DNA of 18,540 nt, from assembly GCA_003498085.1 (NCBI GenBank), contig DNCM01000061.1, positions 1-18,540 of the forward strand, written 5' to 3'. Shown here in pieces: positions 1-6,684 of the stretch. The DNA is from a bacterium. Lineage in GTDB: Bacteria > UBA9089 > UBA9088. Position numbers and translations under genes: made by a program. Under the pieces are notes generated by a model. It was not told where the DNA came from. It worked only from the letters and a program-made list of their open reading frames with translations, and did not search any database. Position 1 is the first letter of the stretch. The number at the start of each line of letters is the position of its first letter.

Positions 1-55
1 TTTTTGCTTTAAAATCCGAATAGAAAGAGCATATTGTTATCATCAGAAGAAAAGG

Positions 56-300
56 GAAGAAAAAACATTAAGAAAACTAAAGAAAATAACTACAAGAGAG
101 CTTCTTTGGAGGTTCAGTACCTATGCCCTTGTTATTGCTTGCAACTGAATATAAAATATTGGTCTTTTTAAAAATCTTAGGATGTAACAATCAAGGTGTT
201 AAGGAAAGTAAAACCAATAAAAAATTAGCTTTTATAAAAGGTTTTTGAATATAATCTATGGTTGTCATAAATTAATCAGACTTAAAGGTAGCGAAATATA
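56..300 (+). pseudogene. rpsE: decayed rpsE (ribosomal protein S5) remnant
   Basis: No open frame survives here, but pieces in two frames follow S5 in order. Frame 2 gives EEK near 56-64, then RFSTYALVI at 110-136 (S5: RFSFSALVV), then IGLFK from 158 (S5: IGLGK). Frame 1 gives DVT at 181, RK, then KVFEYN from 238 (S5-like: KVPLYN). Frame 2 then gives H-K-L-I-x-x-K-G from 266 (S5: HEVIGKFG). From the RFS arginine (110) to the His codon (266) is 52 codons, against 53 in Bacillus-type S5, so the length is kept while at least two small frameshifts and several stops have accumulated. The rest of S5 is not recognisable in 300-409, and there is too little room for it before rpmD. The position, directly upstream of rpmD, is where rpsE sits in the spc operon. 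This was aligned by eye against a remembered consensus; an assembly-damaged gene is the main alternative. Confidence 0.45.
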
Positions 301-373
301 GGAAGTTAAAAAATAAAGATGAATTTTAATCTTTTATTTTTTTACCGAGAATTACTAAACAAACAGCAAAAAC

Positions 374-402
374 TTGACTTGTCCTTCTAGTTAGCTTAAA
401 AT
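374..402 (+). promoter_or_regulatory. sigma-70-like promoter of the rpmD operon, leaderless geometry
   Basis: The -35 is TTGACT (374-379), the spacer is 17 bp, and the -10 is TAAAAT (397-402). The rpmD ATG begins at 410, only 7 nt after the -10, so the predicted first transcribed base is at or next to the A of the start codon. No Shine-Dalgarno sequence could be transcribed. The stretch from 300 to 373 shows nothing else I recognise. Confidence 0.75.
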
Positions 403-409
403 ATTCTCT

Positions 410-595
410 ATGAAAAAACTAAGAATTAAACTTATAAAGTCAAGAATATCAAGGCATCCAGACCATGTAAAAACATTGGATGCTCTTGGTTTGAGAAAAA
501 CAGGAAAAAGTGTTATTAAACCTGATAATCCCCAAATAAGGGGGATGATAAGAAAGGTTTCATATCTTATTGAGGTAGGTGAGGAAAATGCTTGA
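410..595 (+). CDS. rpmD: 50S ribosomal protein L30
   Basis: This 61-residue protein has the bacterial L30 length and pattern: an N-terminal KLRIKLIKS strand, then TLDALGLRKTGKSV, PDNPQIRGMI and a final beta strand (YLIEVGE). L30 is a small protein of the large ribosomal subunit. The start is ATG at 410, which gives the normal family length. There is no Shine-Dalgarno site before it and the promoter -10 ends 7 nt upstream, so it is probably translated from a leaderless message. It is the first intact gene of the truncated spc operon, and its 3' end overlaps rplO by 8 nt. Its usual upstream neighbour rpsE is only a degenerate remnant here. Confidence 0.95.
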   Translation: MKKLRIKLIKSRISRHPDHVKTLDALGLRKTGKSVIKPDNPQIRGMIRKVSYLIEVGEENA

Positions 596-1016
596 TAGAT
601 TAAAAAGGCCAAAAGGCTCTTATAAGAAGCCAAAAAGGCTTGGAAGGGGGGATGCATCTGGTCATGGTGGGACATCAACAAAGGGGACAAAGGGGCAATT
701 AGCAAGAAAGGGTGGAAAAGAGCCTGGTTTTGAGGGTGGACAGATGCCTATTAAGCTTAGGATTCCAAAAAGGGGATTTTCAAACCCAAATAGAATTGAG
801 TATCAGATTGTAGGGCTTTCTTCTTTGAACAAATTTTCTGAAAACCAAGAGGTAGATAAAAAAGTCTTATTCGAATCTCGCCTCATAAAAGATATGAATA
901 AACCAGTAAAGATTTTGGCAAATGGTGATATAAATATCCCGTTGGCAATCAAGATTGATGCTATATCGAAGTCTGCAAAAGAAAAGATAGAAGCTTTGGG
1001 AGGAAAAATACTATGA
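588..1016 (+). CDS. rplO: 50S ribosomal protein L15
   Basis: A 142-residue L15, which binds 23S rRNA during late large-subunit assembly. The diagnostic N-terminal basic and glycine-rich region is present: RLGRG, then GHGGTSTKGTKGQ and a GFEGGQMP motif, followed by RIPKRGF. The C-terminal globular part ends in IEALGGKIL, normal for the family. I chose ATG at 588 over the in-frame GTG at 579 because a GGTGA element (578-582) lies 5 nt upstream of that ATG and L15 proteins normally begin close to this point. It overlaps rpmD by 8 nt and its stop overlaps the secY start as ATGA. Confidence 0.95.
   Translation: MLDRLKRPKGSYKKPKRLGRGDASGHGGTSTKGTKGQLARKGGKEPGFEGGQMPIKLRIPKRGFSNPNRIEYQIVGLSSLNKFSENQEVDKKVLFESRLIKDMNKPVKILANGDINIPLAIKIDAISKSAKEKIEALGGKIL
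998..1003 (+). promoter_or_regulatory. Shine-Dalgarno site of secY
   Basis: GGGAGG lies 9 nt before the secY ATG, inside the last codons of rplO. It shows that internal genes of this operon use classical ribosome binding, unlike the first gene. Confidence 0.75.
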
Positions 1017-2326
1017 ATCCTTTAGAGGGTATTGCAAAGCCATTTAAGATATATGAGCTGAGAAAAAGAATCCTCTTTACATTAGGAATGATTGCCATCT
1101 ACAGGGTTGGCTCATTCATCCCAAGCCTTGGTGTAAATCCTATTGCATTCCAAGAATTTTTCCAAAGGTTTAGGGGAACAATGGCTGGTCTTGCTAATAT
1201 ATTTACGGGTGGAGCACTGGAGAGATTTTCTATCTTTGCCTTAGGGATTATGCCATATATCTCTGCATCAATCATTATGTCCTTAATGGTCCATATTGCC
1301 CCATCCCTTGAAAAAATTCAAAAAGAAGGCGGGGAAGAAGGTAGAAGAAAGATAACACAGTATACAAGATACCTAACCGTTGTCATATCTATAATTCAGA
1401 GCTTTGGAATAAGCATATGGCTTGAAACAGTGCCACATCATATTCCAATAGTTCCTTACCCTGGTTTGGGATTTAAGCTTATGACTGTCATTGTTATGTC
1501 AACAGGTGCTTTATTTGTTATGTGGCTTGGTGAACAAATAACAGAGAGAGGAATTGGAAATGGAGCATCTATACTTATCTTTGCGAGTATCATAACAGCC
1601 ATTCCTCCTGGATTTGTAACAACAATGCAAGGAATTTTAACTGGTCAGATGAATGTTGTTGCTGGAATACTTCTTTTTGTTGTTGTCCTTCTTATCATTG
1701 CAGGCGTTGTTATTATGATTCAAGGACATAGGAAGATAAGTGTTCAATATGCAAAAAGAATAGTAGGAAGAAGGGTATATGGTGGACAATCGTCATACCT
1801 TCCAATGCAGATAAATATGGCGGGAGTCATTCCCATAATTTTTGCATCATCAATACTAACATTTCCGGCAACCATAGGTGCATTTTTTGGTCCGTCCCTT
1901 TTTGACTGGATTTTTTATATTCCAGGATGGATAAGGGGTTCTTTTTGGAACCTTTTATATGCAGGACTTACCATATTCTTTGTATACTTTTATATCTCAA
2001 TAATCTTTAATCCCAACGATGTTGCTGATAACTTAAGGAAATCTGGGGGATTTGTCCCGGGCATTAGACCAGGAAAGCCAACCGCAGATTACCTTCATTT
2101 AATCCTTAACAGAATAACATTTGTTGGCGCTATATTCCTTGCTATCATTGCAATACTCCCAGATATTGTCTTACCATCTTTTCATGCCCCATTTTACTTT
2201 GGTGGAACAAGTATCTTAATTGTTGTTGGTGTCGCCCTTGATACTCTTCGCCAGATTGAATCATATCTTATGATGCACCATTATGAGGGATTTTTGAAAA
2301 AGGCAAGGATTAGAGGAAGGTTTTAA
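1013..2326 (+). CDS. secY: protein translocase subunit SecY
   Basis: A 437-residue polytopic membrane protein with the SecY pattern throughout. The N-terminal cytoplasmic helix (LRKRILFTLG) is followed by the first transmembrane segment and the plug-region glycines. Further on are the MWLGEQITERGIGNGAS loop, the QGHRKISVQYAKR cytosolic loop and the NPNDVADNLRKSGGFVPGIRPG region. The C-terminal tail contains HYEGFLKK. SecY forms the protein-conducting channel with SecE and SecG and exports unfolded proteins, presumably including the large secreted proteins in this window. About ten membrane segments are expected. Its start overlaps the rplO stop by 4 nt (ATGA) behind a GGGAGG site, and its TAA shares one base with the adk ATG. 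Confidence 0.97.
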   Translation: MNPLEGIAKPFKIYELRKRILFTLGMIAIYRVGSFIPSLGVNPIAFQEFFQRFRGTMAGLANIFTGGALERFSIFALGIMPYISASIIMSLMVHIAPSLEKIQKEGGEEGRRKITQYTRYLTVVISIIQSFGISIWLETVPHHIPIVPYPGLGFKLMTVIVMSTGALFVMWLGEQITERGIGNGASILIFASIITAIPPGFVTTMQGILTGQMNVVAGILLFVVVLLIIAGVVIMIQGHRKISVQYAKRIVGRRVYGGQSSYLPMQINMAGVIPIIFASSILTFPATIGAFFGPSLFDWIFYIPGWIRGSFWNLLYAGLTIFFVYFYISIIFNPNDVADNLRKSGGFVPGIRPGKPTADYLHLILNRITFVGAIFLAIIAILPDIVLPSFHAPFYFGGTSILIVVGVALDTLRQIESYLMMHHYEGFLKKARIRGRF

Positions 2327-2946
2327 TGAAGATAATCCTTTTTGGTCCGCCTGGAGCAGGAAAAGGAACGCAAGCAAAAAAACTCATTGAGAAATTTAAT
2401 ATTCCTCAGATATCAACGGGCGATATATTAAGAGATGCAGTTTCAAAAAAGACAGAATTAGGTATTATTGCAGAATCCTATATGAATAAAGGTGAGCTTG
2501 TTCCAGATAATGTAATCATTGGAATCGTCAAAGAAAGGCTAAAAGAGAAAGATTGTAGCAGTGGTTTTATTCTTGATGGATTTCCAAGAACAATACAACA
2601 GGCAGAAACATTAGAATTAGAAGGAATTAAGATAGATGGGATTATTATGCTTGATGTTGACAAGGAAACCATTATCAAAAGAAATACGGAAAGGAGGATT
2701 TGCAGAGTATGTGGAAGAATATATAAATTAAAGAATATGCCACAAAATGGGGTATGCGAATGTGGTGGTGAACTTTACCAAAGAAAAGATGATATGGAAG
2801 AAAATATAAGAAGGAGGATTGATGTTTATATTAATGCAACCCTTCCACTTGCCTCGTTTTATGAGAAAAAAGGTATTTTGAGAAATGTTGATGGATGTGG
2901 AAGCGAGGATGAAGTTTTCAATAGGATATTGGAGGCTCTAAAATGA
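2326..2946 (+). CDS. adk: adenylate kinase, zinc-type lid
   Basis: A 206-residue adenylate kinase, which interconverts ATP + AMP and 2 ADP in the cytosol. The P-loop GPPGAGKGT is at residues 7-15, the AMP-binding STGD at about 30-33, and the DGFPRT motif at about 84-89. The lid carries cysteines C126, C129, C144 and C146, so this is the long, metal-binding-lid form. The last pair is C-x-C rather than the commoner C-x2-C. Arginine motifs QRKDD and RRRIDVY follow the lid as in the family. An AGGAAGG ribosome site ends 5 nt before the ATG, which shares a base with the secY stop. The 3' end overlaps map by 4 nt. The secY-adk-map-infA order is a widespread bacterial arrangement. Confidence 0.96.
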   Translation: MKIILFGPPGAGKGTQAKKLIEKFNIPQISTGDILRDAVSKKTELGIIAESYMNKGELVPDNVIIGIVKERLKEKDCSSGFILDGFPRTIQQAETLELEGIKIDGIIMLDVDKETIIKRNTERRICRVCGRIYKLKNMPQNGVCECGGELYQRKDDMEENIRRRIDVYINATLPLASFYEKKGILRNVDGCGSEDEVFNRILEALK

Positions 2947-3686
2947 TTTTAAAATCAGAAGAGGAGGTAGAAAGGATGAGGGTTGCAGGAAAGATAGTTG
3001 CAAACTGCCTAAAAGCTTTGGAAAAAGTAATTGAGCCTGGAATTCCGACGGAATTTTTGAATATAATAGCCGATAAAGAGATAAGAAAAATGAATGGAAT
3101 TCCTGCATTCCTTGGCTATCGTGGGTTTCCAAAATCCATATGCATTTCTCTTAACGAAGAGGTTATACATGGCATCTCAGAATATGATAGGCTTCTTAAG
3201 GATGGCGACCTTTTAAAGATAGATATCGGTGTTTATTATAAAGGTTATTGTGCAGATGCGGCAAGAACATATGTTGTTGGAAATGCTCTACCTTTGCATT
3301 TGAAATTAAAAAAAGTTGCAGAGGATGCATTTGAAGAAGCACTGTCTTCTTGTAAAATAGGAGGTTTGATAAGGGATATATCATCTAGCATTGAAAATTA
3401 TGTAAAAAAATGTGGCTTTTCTGTTGTTAGAGAGTTTGGAGGTCATGGTATTGGCAAACATTTACATGAAGCTCCTGAAGTTTTAAACTATGTTTCAAAT
3501 AATGGAAATATCAAGATAAAAGAAGGCATGACATTCTGTATAGAACCCATGGTAAATGAAGGAACATGGGAGGTTGAGATTTTGTCTAATGGATGGACTG
3601 TTGTAACAAAGGATAGGAAGCTATCGAGCCATTATGAAAATACAGTTGCTATTACAAAAAATGGTGTAGAAATCTTGACAAGATGA
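2943..3686 (+). CDS. map: methionine aminopeptidase, type I
   Basis: A 247-residue type I methionine aminopeptidase that removes the initiator methionine from nascent proteins. All metal ligands are in place: D94 (KIDIGV), D105 (ADAARTY), H168 (FGGHGIG), E201 (IEPM) and E232, plus the substrate-site H76 (VIHGI). There is no N-terminal zinc-finger or linker extension, so it is the short bacterial form. A GGAGG site at 2931-2935, 7 nt before the ATG, lies inside the last codons of adk. The start overlaps the adk stop as ATGA, and the stop overlaps the infA start the same way. Confidence 0.96.
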   Translation: MILKSEEEVERMRVAGKIVANCLKALEKVIEPGIPTEFLNIIADKEIRKMNGIPAFLGYRGFPKSICISLNEEVIHGISEYDRLLKDGDLLKIDIGVYYKGYCADAARTYVVGNALPLHLKLKKVAEDAFEEALSSCKIGGLIRDISSSIENYVKKCGFSVVREFGGHGIGKHLHEAPEVLNYVSNNGNIKIKEGMTFCIEPMVNEGTWEVEILSNGWTVVTKDRKLSSHYENTVAITKNGVEILTR

Positions 3687-3895
3687 AGGAAAATAAAATT
3701 CTGGTGAAAGGAAAGGTTCTTGAGGTTCTTCCAAATGCAATGTTTAGAGTAGAGATTGAAGGGAAACATATTATTTTAGCTCATGTCTCTGGAAAAATGA
3801 GGATGCATTATATAAAGATCCTCCCAGGCGATGAAGTAACGGTTGAAATTTCGCCATATGATATAACTAGAGGGAGGGTAATATACAGAGAATAA
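3683..3895 (+). CDS. infA: translation initiation factor IF-1
   Basis: A 70-residue S1-like OB-fold protein matching IF-1 almost end to end: VKGKVLEVLPNAMFRVE, then AHVSGKMRM, ILPGDEVTVE and SPYDITRGRV. IF-1 binds the ribosomal A site and helps IF-2 and IF-3 select the start codon. Its gene lies between map and rpmJ, the standard spc order. The ATG overlaps the map stop (ATGA), with no strong ribosome site visible, so translational coupling is likely. The TAA shares a base with the rpmJ ATG. Confidence 0.96.
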   Translation: MKENKILVKGKVLEVLPNAMFRVEIEGKHIILAHVSGKMRMHYIKILPGDEVTVEISPYDITRGRVIYRE

Positions 3896-4008
3896 TGAAG
3901 GTATCAAGTTCGGTAAAGAAGATCTGTGAGAAGTGTAAGATCATAAAAAGAAAGGGAAGGATTAGGATAATCTGCATAAATCCAAAACATAAACAAAGAC
4001 AAGGATAA
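3895..4008 (+). CDS. rpmJ: 50S ribosomal protein L36
   Basis: A 37-residue L36. It begins MKVSSSVKKICEKCK and continues with a KRKGRIRIIC segment and a C-terminal PKHKQRQG. C11, C14, C27 and H32 form the C-x2-C-x12-C-x4-H zinc ribbon, so this is the zinc-binding form. It starts on the A that ends the infA stop codon (TAATG), and its TAA directly abuts the next ATG at 4009. The genes that usually follow L36 in the alpha operon part (rpsM, rpsK, rpsD, rpoA, rplQ) are not here. Confidence 0.95.
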   Translation: MKVSSSVKKICEKCKIIKRKGRIRIICINPKHKQRQG

Positions 4009-4329
4009 ATGGCAGATTTTGCACTCCGGGCGTTTATTGCCCATGTTGTTTCTGATTTGCTTCTTCAACCAGACCTTTTATCAAAAAAGAAGAAAAAGGC
4101 AATGATGTGGCTTTTGATCCATGGGGCAATTACCTTTATTTGTCTTATTTTCTTTGGCTGGGGAATAATCTCTATAAGATGGATTTTATTTTCACTTCTC
4201 CTTTCTCTTTCTCATATCATAGTTGATTTTATAAGAATAAGAATTGGACGCAAGGGGGTTGTTGTCGGTATAATCGACCAACTAGTCCATTTCGGTTTTA
4301 TGGCTTTATTCCTCATTCTCATTTATTAA
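4009..4329 (+). CDS. DUF3307-type small integral membrane protein
   Basis: A 106-residue hydrophobic protein with four likely transmembrane segments. The pattern is that of DUF3307: an N-terminal helix with HVVSDLLLQPD and a lysine cluster, a central LLIHG segment, then SHIIVDFIRIRIG and DQLVHFGFMAL near the C-terminus. The paired His and Asp residues inside helices (HxxxD twice, DxxxH once) are typical of the family, whose function is not established. It begins directly after the rpmJ stop, with AAGGA just upstream, and so is probably co-transcribed with the ribosomal genes. Its last 11 nt overlap the 3' end of ribD on the other strand. Confidence 0.75.
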   Translation: MADFALRAFIAHVVSDLLLQPDLLSKKKKKAMMWLLIHGAITFICLIFFGWGIISIRWILFSLLLSLSHIIVDFIRIRIGRKGVVVGIIDQLVHFGFMALFLILIY

Positions 4330-5359
4330 TCGGATATCCAACAAGCATAAAATCTTGAGAAACCCTTTTTATCTTTATATTTTCGATCTTAATGGAAAAG
4401 GGAAGACTGTCTGTTAGGGAGAGGCCATCGGCACCTATGATCTTTGGAGAAATGAATAATATCACCTTATCAACAAGACCTTCTTTAAGAAATGATGTAA
4501 TGAGCCTTTTTCCTCCTTCAAGAAGTATCGATGTAATTTCTATCTCACCAAGTTTAAGAAGTAATTCATCCAAATCTACAAGGCTATTTTTTTCTTTTAT
4601 TGTAATTACTTTTGCTTTTTTGATTATTTCATTTGGTGGGGTCTTTGCACATACTATTATAATCGTTCCTTTGCCAAATACCCTTGAATTTATTGGAATA
4701 TTTCCATCACTTGTAACAACTATCCTAATTGGTGATTTTCCCCCAACAATCCTTGTTGTCAATAATGGATCATCTGCAATGATTGTTCCTTTCCCTATCA
4801 TAATTGCATCAACCTGTGAACGAAGTTTATGAACAATCTTTCTTGATTCTTCACATGTTATCCATCTATCTAGCTTATGACTTATTTTTCCATCAACACT
4901 CATTCCAACCTTAAGAATAACAAATGGTTTTTTCTGAGTGATAAATTTAAAATAAACCTCATTGAGCCTCTTTGCCTCTTCCTCTAATATTCCAACACTA
5001 ACTTCAACCCCGGATCTCTCTAATATTTCCTTTCCGTAAATAGCCGGGTTTGGATCAAGGATTGAAAAGACAACCTTTTTTATCCCTGCTGCAATTATTC
5101 TGTCAGTACAGGGAGGAGTTTTTCCATAATGACTACAGGGCTCAAGATTTGTGTAAAGTGTTGCTCCTTTGGCATAGTCTCCTGCCTTATTTAATGCCTC
5201 AATCTCTGCGTGGGCAAATCCTGCCCTTCTATGATGACCCTCACCAATTATTTTTCCATCTTTTATAATAACACAACCAACAAGTGGATTTGGACTTGTC
5301 TTACCTAGTCCTTTTTTTGCAAGAGAGATTGCCCTCTTTACATAAAAACTATCATTCAC
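4319..5359 (-). CDS. ribD: bifunctional riboflavin deaminase-reductase RibD
   Basis: A 346-residue two-domain enzyme catalysing the second and third steps of riboflavin synthesis: deamination of the pyrimidinone from GTP cyclohydrolase II, then NADPH-dependent reduction of the ribosyl chain. Residues 1-145 form the deaminase domain, with the zinc motif H50-A-E52 and PCSHYGKTPPC (C75, C84). TSPNPLVG lies near residue 21. The reductase domain starts near KPFVILKVGMSVDGKI and contains ADDPLLTTR and ILLEGG. The start is GTG at 5359, overlapping the rseP TGA (GTGA). No in-frame ATG lies nearby, and the family start (NDSFYVKRAI) fits this codon. It is the last gene of a lipoprotein-rseP-ribD operon. 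No other rib genes are present in the window. Confidence 0.95.
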   Translation of the reverse strand: MNDSFYVKRAISLAKKGLGKTSPNPLVGCVIIKDGKIIGEGHHRRAGFAHAEIEALNKAGDYAKGATLYTNLEPCSHYGKTPPCTDRIIAAGIKKVVFSILDPNPAIYGKEILERSGVEVSVGILEEEAKRLNEVYFKFITQKKPFVILKVGMSVDGKISHKLDRWITCEESRKIVHKLRSQVDAIMIGKGTIIADDPLLTTRIVGGKSPIRIVVTSDGNIPINSRVFGKGTIIIVCAKTPPNEIIKKAKVITIKEKNSLVDLDELLLKLGEIEITSILLEGGKRLITSFLKEGLVDKVILFISPKIIGADGLSLTDSLPFSIKIENIKIKRVSQDFMLVGYPINK

Positions 5360-6648
5360 CTAAAAAACTGTTCAAAAATCCTCGTTAGATCATTCAATGT
5401 GACAAAGCAGAAGATAAAAATGACGATACCAAAACCGATCTGACTTGCCCTTTCATAAAAAATGTCTGAAAATGGCTTTTTCCTTATCGCTTCAATCAAA
5501 AAGAAAAGGATTGAGCCGCCATCAACGATGGGAATAGGAAGGAGATTTATGATTACCAAGCATATATTTATTAATGCTGTAAATTGAAGGAGATGAATGA
5601 TTCCCTCATGGGCTGTTTTTGCTGCAATCTGGAGGATGCCAATTGGACCAGCTATAGTCTTTGTGGGAATTTCTTTTTTTATAAGCTTATAAAGACCAAC
5701 AACATTTAAAACAATGAGGTCGATTGTCTCAAAAAATGCCTGTTTACTTGCAGCAATAGGGTTATATTTCTTTATTGAATAGAATAAAGGCTCAATCCCT
5801 ATTATCCCACAAGTCTTTGTTCCGATTGTTCGTTCAATCGGTGTAATTGTAAATGAAATTATTTTTTTATCCCTCTCTATCTCAAATTTGCAAGGGATAT
5901 TTGGGCTATTATGAATTATCTTTGTTGCATCAGACCAATCAAAAACAGACACTCCATTTATCTTTTTTATTATATCACCTTTTAAAAGATTACCTTCTGC
6001 AGGAAGGCCTTTAATAACATGACCGATTACTGGGGAGATATAGGGAAGAACACCAATATAACCTATTCCACTTTCCCCTTTTCCAATAGTTATTTCCTTT
6101 TTGATAATTGTACCATCTCTTTTTATAGTGAATAAGTATGTCTTATTTGGATTTATTCCTACCTTCTTTGCTAAATCACTCCATTTGTCAATTTGTTTAT
6201 CGTCTATTTGGACAATCTTATCACCCTTAATTATACCTGCTACATCTGCTGGAGAATTAGGAATGACATCACCAACGATTGATGGAGTATATGGAACGCC
6301 TATTGTATAAATAGCAAAAAATAACAAAAACCCAAAGAATAGATTCATAAGAACACCGCCTGCAGTAACGAATATTTTTACTAAAGGTGGTTTTGAACGG
6401 AATTCATCTGGTAATTTCTCTCCATCTTTTGTATCTTCACCTGCAAGCTTCACATAGCCACCAAATGGAATTAGGGCAATTTGATACTCGCAATTTTTAT
6501 ATGTAAATCCAATTAACTTCTTTCCAAATCCTATTGAAAATTTCTTCACGCGAATCCTGCAGAGAATAGCTGCAATGAAGTGGCCAAATTCATGGACAAA
6601 TATGCAAAATGATAAAACAAAAATAGGCCCTAATATTGAAGCAAGCAT
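5356..6648 (-). CDS. rseP: RseP-family site-2 membrane metalloprotease, two PDZ domains
   Basis: A 430-residue intramembrane zinc protease of the M50/S2P family. The first membrane helix carries H19-E20-x2-H23 (HEFGH), and the later helix has NLLPIPIVDGG, where D386 is the expected third ligand. GGYVKLAGE follows the first segment as in RseP. Two PDZ domains sit between the catalytic helices, at roughly residues 121-190 and 205-275. In known bacteria RseP cleaves anti-sigma factors and signal-peptide remnants at the cytoplasmic membrane; the substrate here is unknown. It lies 36 nt downstream of the PD40 lipoprotein gene, with only a weak ribosome site, and its stop overlaps ribD. The usual neighbours dxr and cdsA are not present. 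Confidence 0.93.
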   Translation of the reverse strand: MLASILGPIFVLSFCIFVHEFGHFIAAILCRIRVKKFSIGFGKKLIGFTYKNCEYQIALIPFGGYVKLAGEDTKDGEKLPDEFRSKPPLVKIFVTAGGVLMNLFFGFLLFFAIYTIGVPYTPSIVGDVIPNSPADVAGIIKGDKIVQIDDKQIDKWSDLAKKVGINPNKTYLFTIKRDGTIIKKEITIGKGESGIGYIGVLPYISPVIGHVIKGLPAEGNLLKGDIIKKINGVSVFDWSDATKIIHNSPNIPCKFEIERDKKIISFTITPIERTIGTKTCGIIGIEPLFYSIKKYNPIAASKQAFFETIDLIVLNVVGLYKLIKKEIPTKTIAGPIGILQIAAKTAHEGIIHLLQFTALINICLVIINLLPIPIVDGGSILFFLIEAIRKKPFSDIFYERASQIGFGIVIFIFCFVTLNDLTRIFEQFFR

Positions 6649-6684
6649 CTTTTCAATTTTTATAATTTTTGCCGAAGGGGCATA

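Noticed and set aside
1..60. A possible rplR (L18) tail: IERAYCYHQ resembles the L18 ending DRGGYLYHG.
   Set aside because: If the S5-like fragments that start near 56 are real there is no room for the rest of L18 and the S5 N-terminus. The match is short and could be chance.
579..587. Upstream GTG start for rplO.
   Set aside because: The ATG at 588 has a better-placed ribosome site and fits the family N-terminus.
391..705. Minus-strand 104-codon frame across rpmD and rplO.
   Set aside because: It lies antisense to two certain ribosomal protein genes and has no family features.
4392..4832. Plus-strand 146-codon frame inside ribD.
   Set aside because: It is a shadow of the ribD reductase domain, with no recognisable domain or start signals.
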